NCBI RefSeq assembly: GCF_024124905.1
Contig: NZ_JAMXST010000001.1
Span: forward strand, 558,001 to 622,000
From: Cellulosimicrobium cellulans
GTDB taxonomy: Bacteria > Actinomycetota > Actinomycetes > Actinomycetales > Cellulomonadaceae
DNA length: 64,000 bases
Direction of reading: 5' to 3'
A program made the translations under genes and the position numbers. Below the pieces are notes generated by a model that worked only from the letters and a program-made list of their open reading frames with translations, ran no database searches and had not been told where the DNA came from. Positions within the stretch are counted from its first letter, which is position 1, and every line of letters starts with the position of its first letter. This document shows positions 59,366 through 64,000 of the stretch, in pieces.

Positions 59366-60262
59366 TCACGAGGGACCGCGCGTCAGCCCTCGGCCGTCGG
59401 TGCGGCGGTACCGGTCCCCCGCACCCGCCGTCGGGGGCGCATGGTCCTCGTCCGCCGCGTGCGATCTCGTCGGGGAGGCGTGGTGCTCCCCGCCCAGAGC
59501 CACGGGGACGACCAGCGCACGGTGGTCGGACAGGCCCGTGTCGACCGCCACCGCGGGCTCCGTCGCGCGGACCGCCCCGTGGGCGAGCACGTGGTCGAGC
59601 TGACGCGCGGGCTCGCCGACCGGGAACGTCGCGGCCGACGCCAGCGGGCGCCACCCGCTCGTCCGGGCCGCCTGGGGCGCGTCGACGTTGAGGTCGCCGA
59701 GCAGCACGACCGGTTCGCCGTCGGGGGCCTCGGCGACGAGCGACCGGGTCAGCCGCACGAGCTGGGTCAGGTTGCGCCCGGGGACGAAGGTCAGGTGCGT
59801 GCACGCGACGGTCAGGGGACCGCCGGGGGCCTCGACCCGTGCCACGAGCGCCGCGCGCGGCTCGTCGCGCACGAGCGTCGGCAGCCGGCTCCCGGGGAAC
59901 CGGACCGGGACGCGCGTGCGAGGAGCGGGCAGGAGGACGGTGCGCCAGCCGGTGACGGGGTACCTGCTCACGACGGCGATCCCGTAGGCGGCCCGGCCCG
60001 GCTGGTGCTCGCCGGTCGGCGCGGTCCACACGCCCGGCTCGCCGACCAGCGTGGCGACGAACCGGTGCTCGACGGCGCCCGCCGCCTCCGCCGCGACCGC
60101 CGTGAGGTCCGCGCGGTGCGAGCGCGGCTGGTCCCGGTCCACCTCCTGGAGCGCGAGGACGTCGGCGTCGAGGTCGCGGACGGCGCCGGCGAAGCGGTCG
60201 ACGTCGACCCGGTCGTCGACGAGCGACCGTCCGTGCAGGATGTTGAACGTCGCGAGGCGCAC
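59366..60262 (-). CDS. Endonuclease/exonuclease/phosphatase-family protein
   Basis: The 298-residue metal-dependent phosphodiesterase fold has RLATFNILHGRSLVDDRVDV (Asn), VLALQEVDRDQPRSH (Glu metal ligand), THLTFVPGRNLTQL, VLLGDLNVDAP (Asp/Asn) and TGLSDHRALVV (catalytic Asp-His). All active-site motifs are present. Without a signal peptide it is probably cytoplasmic; the substrate may be nucleic acid, a phosphoinositide or another phosphodiester. The GTG at 60262 is preferred because the family begins at this strand. The last 40 residues are disordered. Confidence 0.88.
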   Translation of the reverse strand: MRLATFNILHGRSLVDDRVDVDRFAGAVRDLDADVLALQEVDRDQPRSHRADLTAVAAEAAGAVEHRFVATLVGEPGVWTAPTGEHQPGRAAYGIAVVSRYPVTGWRTVLLPAPRTRVPVRFPGSRLPTLVRDEPRAALVARVEAPGGPLTVACTHLTFVPGRNLTQLVRLTRSLVAEAPDGEPVVLLGDLNVDAPQAARTSGWRPLASAATFPVGEPARQLDHVLAHGAVRATEPAVAVDTGLSDHRALVVPVALGGEHHASPTRSHAADEDHAPPTAGAGDRYRRTDGRGLTRGPS

Positions 60263-60374
60263 CCTCCCGATTCTGGGTACGCCTGCTCCGGGTCGCACGC
60301 GCACCGGCGCCCCTCGCCCGACCGGGCACGCGCGGTGACGTGCCAGCGCACCGGGGGTGGTGTAGACCCTGGGC

Positions 60375-61007
60375 ATGGTGGACGACAGGGACGCGCTGCA
60401 CGACGGCCTCCGCATGACCGCCGCGGCGCTCGCCGAGGCCGACATCCCCCACGCCCTCGTCGGCGGGTACGCCGCGTGGGCGCGCGGCGCGCCGGAGCCG
60501 AGCCACGACGCCGACTTCGCGATCCGCGAGGTCGACGTGGACCGCGCTCGCGAGGTGCTGCGGGCCGCAGGGCTCGAGATCACGGAGCCGACGGAGAACT
60601 GGCTCTTCAAGGCCCACCACGGCGGGGAGCTCATCGACGTCCTCTACCGGATGGTCGGAGAGCCGATCGACGACGACCTGCTCGCGCGCACCGATGAGAT
60701 CGAGGTGCTCGCGGTCCGCATGCCCGTGCTGTCCGCGACCGAGATCATGACGTCGAAGCTGCGCGTCGTGGGCGAGCACTACTGCGACTTCTCGCGCCTC
60801 CTGCCGGTCGCGCGCGCGATGCGCGAGCAGATCGACTGGCCGGAGGTCCGCGCACGGGTCGACGACAACCCGTACGCGCGCGCGTTCCTCTTCCTCCTCG
60901 ACGAGCTCGGCGTCGTGGAGGCGGAGCAGATGCAGGACGACGCGCTCGGGTCGCGGGCCGCGCCGGCCGAGCCCGCGTCGGGCGACCCGTCGAGCCCGCT
61001 CGAGTGA
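60375..61007 (+). CDS. Nucleotidyltransferase-fold protein
   Basis: The 210-residue protein has the polymerase-beta-like pattern LVGGYAAWARGAPEPSHDAD (GG, then the DxD pair as DADF) followed by a helical domain (MPVLSATEIMTSKLRVVGEH). It resembles lone nucleotidyltransferases of the DUF/AbiEii-like type. Without an adjacent AbiEi-type antitoxin it is not clearly a toxin. The C-terminal 30 residues are Pro/Ala rich. It is divergent from the phosphatase-family gene. Confidence 0.75.
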   Translation: MVDDRDALHDGLRMTAAALAEADIPHALVGGYAAWARGAPEPSHDADFAIREVDVDRAREVLRAAGLEITEPTENWLFKAHHGGELIDVLYRMVGEPIDDDLLARTDEIEVLAVRMPVLSATEIMTSKLRVVGEHYCDFSRLLPVARAMREQIDWPEVRARVDDNPYARAFLFLLDELGVVEAEQMQDDALGSRAAPAEPASGDPSSPLE

Positions 61008-61062
61008 CCCTCCCGGCGAGGGATACCGCGCGCGACCCCGGCCGGGCCCGCATGCTGGTGCG

Positions 61063-61875
61063 ATGACCGCGCGCGCCTCGTCCCGGACGACGCCCGACGC
61101 CGCCGAGGTGCGCTTCGTGGTCGGCGGCCTGCGGGCGACGGCGCACGTGTCGGGCGAGCCCGCTCCGACGCTCGCCGTGGTGCTCGTCCACGGCGTCGGG
61201 TCGTCCGCGCGAGCGTTCGACCCCGTGCGACGCGCGCTCCTGCGTCCCGGGCCGGGCCCGGGCGTCGCCGTGCACGCGATCGACCTGCCGGGCTTCGGCG
61301 CCGCCCCGCGCGCGCGACGCGACGTGCCGATCGAGGAGCACGCGGCCGTCGTCGCGGGCTACGTGCGCCGGTTCGTCCTCGACGCCCCGGCCGGTCCGCC
61401 GTCCGCCGTCGTGCTCGTCGGCCACTCGATGGGCGCCCAGGTCGTGGGCCAGGCGATGGCCGACCACCCGCTCGAGGCGCCCGCCGGGGTGCTGATCGGC
61501 CCGACGGCGGACCGGCGGGCTCGGACCGTGCCACGCCAGGCGCTGCGGCTCGCCCGCGACGCGGTCGGCGAGCGTCCGCGCGCGCTCGCGACGCTCGCGG
61601 TCGACTACGTGCTGCGCTGCTCGCTGCCGTACTACGCGCGGCAGGTGCGGAGCATGCTGCGGCACCGCCTCGAGGAGGTCCTCCCGCAGGTGCCGGGTCG
61701 GGTCGTCGTGCTGCGCGGCGCGCACGACCCGGTCACCCCCCGCGCGTGGGTCCGCGAGCTCGCGGCCGCCGCGCCGCACGGCACGTCTGGCGAGGTCCGC
61801 GGGCGGCACCACGCGATGGACGCCGACCCGGAAGCGGTCGTCGCGGCCGTCCTCGACGCCGGCGGCCTCGCGTGA
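61063..61875 (+). CDS. Alpha/beta hydrolase
   Basis: The 270-residue alpha/beta-fold hydrolase has an oxyanion HGVGSS, the nucleophile elbow VLVGHSMGAQVVG (Ser), an Asp in LRGAHDPVTP and the terminal His in RHHAMDADPE, a complete triad. Ester or related hydrolysis is expected; the substrate is unknown. It is cytoplasmic. The stop overlaps the next hydrolase start as GTGA, so the two are coupled. Confidence 0.87.
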   Translation: MTARASSRTTPDAAEVRFVVGGLRATAHVSGEPAPTLAVVLVHGVGSSARAFDPVRRALLRPGPGPGVAVHAIDLPGFGAAPRARRDVPIEEHAAVVAGYVRRFVLDAPAGPPSAVVLVGHSMGAQVVGQAMADHPLEAPAGVLIGPTADRRARTVPRQALRLARDAVGERPRALATLAVDYVLRCSLPYYARQVRSMLRHRLEEVLPQVPGRVVVLRGAHDPVTPRAWVRELAAAAPHGTSGEVRGRHHAMDADPEAVVAAVLDAGGLA

Positions 61876-62576
61876 GCACGCCGCGGCGGGCAGGGAGGCT
61901 GCGGCTGCGTGACCGCGCGGCGGACTACGCGTACGTCGCGGCGCGCCAGGTCGCGGGCGCCCTGCGGCCACGGCGCCCCGTCCCGGACGGCCCGGGCGGG
62001 CGCGATCCCGTCGTGCTGCTGCCCGGCGTCTACGAGACGTGGCAGCTCCTCGCGCCCGTCGCGACGGCGCTGGTGCGGGCCGGGCACCCGGTGCACGCCG
62101 TGCCGGGGCTCGGGTACAACCGGCGCCCCTTCGCCGACGCCGCCGACCGCACCGCGGCGTTCCTCGCGGAGGCCGACCTGCACGGCGTCGTCCTCGTCGC
62201 GCACAGCAAGGGCGGGCTCGTGGGCAAGAGCGTCATGCTGTCCCCCGCCGGCTCGCGCGTCGTCGGCATGGTGGCGGTCGCGACGCCGTTCAACGGCTCG
62301 ACGTACGCGCGCTACCTCCTGGGCCGCACGCTGCGGGCCTTCTCGCCGCGGGACGCGGCGCTGCTCGCGCTCGCCGCGGAGCGCCGCGTGGACGCGCGGA
62401 TCACGGCCGTCTACCCGCGCTTCGACCCGCACATCCCCGAGACGGGGCGGCTCGAGGGCGCGCGCAACGTCGAGCTGCCCCTCGCGGGCCACTTCCTCCC
62501 GCTCGGCGACCCGACGCTCGTCGACGTCGTGGTGCGGGAGGTCGACCGGCTCGCCCGGCCGACCTCCCCCACCTGA
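61872..62576 (+). CDS. Lipase-like alpha/beta hydrolase
   Basis: The 234-residue protein has VVLLPGVYETWQLLAPVATA, an unusual nucleophile elbow VLVAHSKGGLVGKSVM with Ser in AHSKGG, and a possible terminal His in LAGHFLPLGD. It resembles esterase or triacylglycerol-lipase-like proteins (EstA type) without a signal peptide. The GTG at 61872 is fixed by overlap with the previous gene. The pair may act on one substrate in sequence. Confidence 0.82.
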   Translation: MSTPRRAGRLRLRDRAADYAYVAARQVAGALRPRRPVPDGPGGRDPVVLLPGVYETWQLLAPVATALVRAGHPVHAVPGLGYNRRPFADAADRTAAFLAEADLHGVVLVAHSKGGLVGKSVMLSPAGSRVVGMVAVATPFNGSTYARYLLGRTLRAFSPRDAALLALAAERRVDARITAVYPRFDPHIPETGRLEGARNVELPLAGHFLPLGDPTLVDVVVREVDRLARPTSPT

Positions 62577-62586
62577 GGCGGGAGCG

Positions 62587-64000
62587 TCAGCCGGTCCCGG
62601 ACGGCGCGCCCACGCTGACGCGCGCGAGCTCCTGCGTGCACCGGGTCATCGCGACGTACAGGCCGTTCCCGCCGCGCGGCTCGGCGGCGATGCCGTCGGG
62701 GTCGACGACGACGACCGCGTCCCACTCGAGCCCCTTCGCCTCCGAGGTGCTGAGGACGGGAACCCCGCTCACGGCGGCGCCCAAGCGGCAGAGCCGGTCG
62801 CGCGGCGCCACGACGCCGACGGAACCGCCGTCGTACCGCTCCGCGAGACGCGCGACCTCGGCCGCGACCGCCGCGCCCAGCGTCGCGTCCGACGCGTCGG
62901 CGGGCACGACGACGTCGCGCGGCGCGACCCCCGCGTCGCGCACCGCGCGTGGGGGTGCGTTGCGGCTGCCCGCCGCGCGCAGCACGGGCCCGACGAGCTC
63001 CATGACCTCGCGGGGCGTGCGGTAGCAGATCGTCAGGTCCGCGCGGTGCCAGCGCTCCCCGAAGACCGGGCCGACGACGTCCGCCCAGTCCGTGTGACGG
63101 TGCGGCGCCTCGGTCTGGTCGACGTCCCCGACGGCGGTCACCGAACGGGTCGGGCAGCGGCGCAGCACCATGTGCCACTGCATGGGCGAGAGCTCCTGCG
63201 CCTCGTCGACCACGACGTGCCCGTAGACCCAGTCGCGGCGCGTCGTCGCGCGCTGCGCGAGGAACTCGCCCTGCTCGCCGGGCGCGTCCGGGGTGCCCAG
63301 CGCGTCGGCGAGCGCGTCGAGGAGCGGGACGTCGCTCGGTGCGAGACCGACGGGCTCGCCCACCACGAGGCCGACCTCCGCGGCCGAGAGCTCGGGCGCG
63401 TGCCGCGCGAGCAGCGCGGCGTCACCCAGCAGGTCCGCGAGCGCCGTGCGCGCGTCCGTGACGGGCCACCAGGCGTCGACGGCGGTCGTGAACCCGGGCT
63501 CGCCCGCGAGGTCGTCGCGCAGCCGGTCCAGGTCGTCGTCCGTGAGCTCGCCGTCGACGTCGCCGCCGCGCGCGCCGGTGGTCGGGGCGCGGTCGTCGTG
63601 CGCGGCGAGCCCGGCGTCGAGCTTCCCGAGCACGTCCTCGAACCCCTCCTCGACGCGTTCGAGCAGCTCGGCGTGCCGTGCCGCGGCCTCGTCGACGAGC
63701 GCGTCGAGCAGGAAGTCGACGGCCCGGCGGCGCGCGGCCAGCACGCTGCGGCCGCCCGCGCGGGCCGCGCGCAGGACCTGTCCGATCCGCGCCGCGTCGA
63801 GCGTCAGCGGCTCGCCGTCGAGCCGCACCGTGAGCGCTCGCGCGTCCGGGACCAGGGAGTCGGCGTAGCGCGCCACGACGTCCTGCCACAGCGCGCGGCC
63901 CTTGAGCTCGGCGATCTCCCGCGACTCGTCGCGCTCGGGCGCGGCGCCGGGCACGAGCGTGTCGCACGTGGCGGACACGACCGCCGTCTCCCCCAGCGCG
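62587..64000 (-). CDS. HelD-type helicase-like ATPase (3' part, cut by window edge)
   Basis: The visible 471 residues are the C-terminal two thirds of a HelD-family protein; the frame stays open to the right edge. The start therefore lies outside the window. Motif II is YGHVVVDEAQELSPMQWHMV, motif III SVTAVGDVDQTEAPH, motif IV region TICYRTPREVMELV, motif V STSEAKGLEWDAVVVVDPD and motif VI YVAMTRCTQELA. The Walker A region is missing because of the edge. It shares the fold of HelR but has the general HelD pattern. Confidence 0.85.
   Translation of the reverse strand, partial: ALGETAVVSATCDTLVPGAAPERDESREIAELKGRALWQDVVARYADSLVPDARALTVRLDGEPLTLDAARIGQVLRAARAGGRSVLAARRRAVDFLLDALVDEAAARHAELLERVEEGFEDVLGKLDAGLAAHDDRAPTTGARGGDVDGELTDDDLDRLRDDLAGEPGFTTAVDAWWPVTDARTALADLLGDAALLARHAPELSAAEVGLVVGEPVGLAPSDVPLLDALADALGTPDAPGEQGEFLAQRATTRRDWVYGHVVVDEAQELSPMQWHMVLRRCPTRSVTAVGDVDQTEAPHRHTDWADVVGPVFGERWHRADLTICYRTPREVMELVGPVLRAAGSRNAPPRAVRDAGVAPRDVVVPADASDATLGAAVAAEVARLAERYDGGSVGVVAPRDRLCRLGAAVSGVPVLSTSEAKGLEWDAVVVVDPDGIAAEPRGGNGLYVAMTRCTQELARVSVGAPSGTG

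Noticed and set aside
60375-61007. AbiEii-type toxin of a toxin-antitoxin pair
   Set aside because: No antitoxin gene adjoins it; the upstream gene is divergent and the downstream gene is a hydrolase.

Overview
The window is chromosomal DNA of a very GC-rich actinobacterium. Third codon positions are almost all G or C, genes are packed head to tail with 1-20 base overlaps, and GTG starts are common. The gene content (DnaE2/ImuA'/ImuB mutasome, HelR, DmdR/IdeR-type iron boxes, sortase-E-type LAxTG anchor, holin-X/DUF3618 envelope genes, RtcB) fits Micrococcales of the Cellulosimicrobium/Cellulomonas type; that placement is an inference, since no rRNA is present. No phage, insertion sequence, CRISPR array or replication origin was seen.

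Layout. 0.07-9.2 kb is a stress and envelope region: a P450 behind a manganese catalase, a DUF2231 membrane protein with an SDR, a translationally coupled trio (haem-oxygenase-like di-iron protein, glycosyltransferase, CDGSH iron-sulfur protein), a small helical protein, and a three-gene envelope operon (LEA-like/TM protein, holin-X, DUF3618). 9.4-11.6 kb holds a metallo-beta-lactamase-fold hydrolase and an aldehyde dehydrogenase.

11.8-22.5 kb is the most striking locus: eight genes joined by four-base stop/start overlaps. They encode a NodU-type carbamoyltransferase, a GT2 fused to a GmhB phosphatase, two GT9 (heptosyltransferase-family) proteins, two GT4-type enzymes, a three-domain GmhA-HldE fusion and an SDR. 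Together two polypeptides carry every step from sedoheptulose-7-phosphate to ADP-D-glycero-beta-D-manno-heptose. No HldD epimerase is seen and the host has no LPS, so the product is probably a (carbamoylated) D,D-heptose glycoconjugate or metabolite. A convergent pair, UDP-glucose dehydrogenase and UDP-glucuronate decarboxylase (22.5-24.9 kb), would supply UDP-GlcA and UDP-xylose.

25.1-31.7 kb: an APC transporter, then a LacI regulator divergent from a four-gene sugar-utilisation operon (GATase-like, ribokinase, DUF606/DMT transporter, phosphotriesterase-family hydrolase) with clear TTGCGCAA operators. 31.8-38.0 kb is cell-surface oriented: a CueP copper lipoprotein, an ECF sigma factor fused to its own zinc anti-sigma and membrane/Ig-like domains, a LAxTG surface adhesin, and a secreted ThuA-like protein. 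38.3-41.4 kb: rtcB next to two tRNA-Arg genes, a very small gene with its own promoter and T-tailed terminator, a YdjM-type membrane protein, and a leader peptide before a RIO-type kinase.

43.4-49.9 kb is the SOS mutagenesis cassette imuA'-imuB-dnaE2 behind a perfect actinobacterial LexA box. 50.2-53.7 kb: PEBP and YbaK proteins, then HelR, preceded by a palindrome that looks like the rifamycin-associated element. 53.9-59.3 kb is a siderophore uptake system (SIP reductase, fused FecCD permease, binding protein, ATPase) with two iron boxes. 59.4-64.0 kb: an endonuclease/exonuclease/phosphatase-family protein, a nucleotidyltransferase, two alpha/beta hydrolases and the 3' part of a second HelD-family helicase cut by the window edge.
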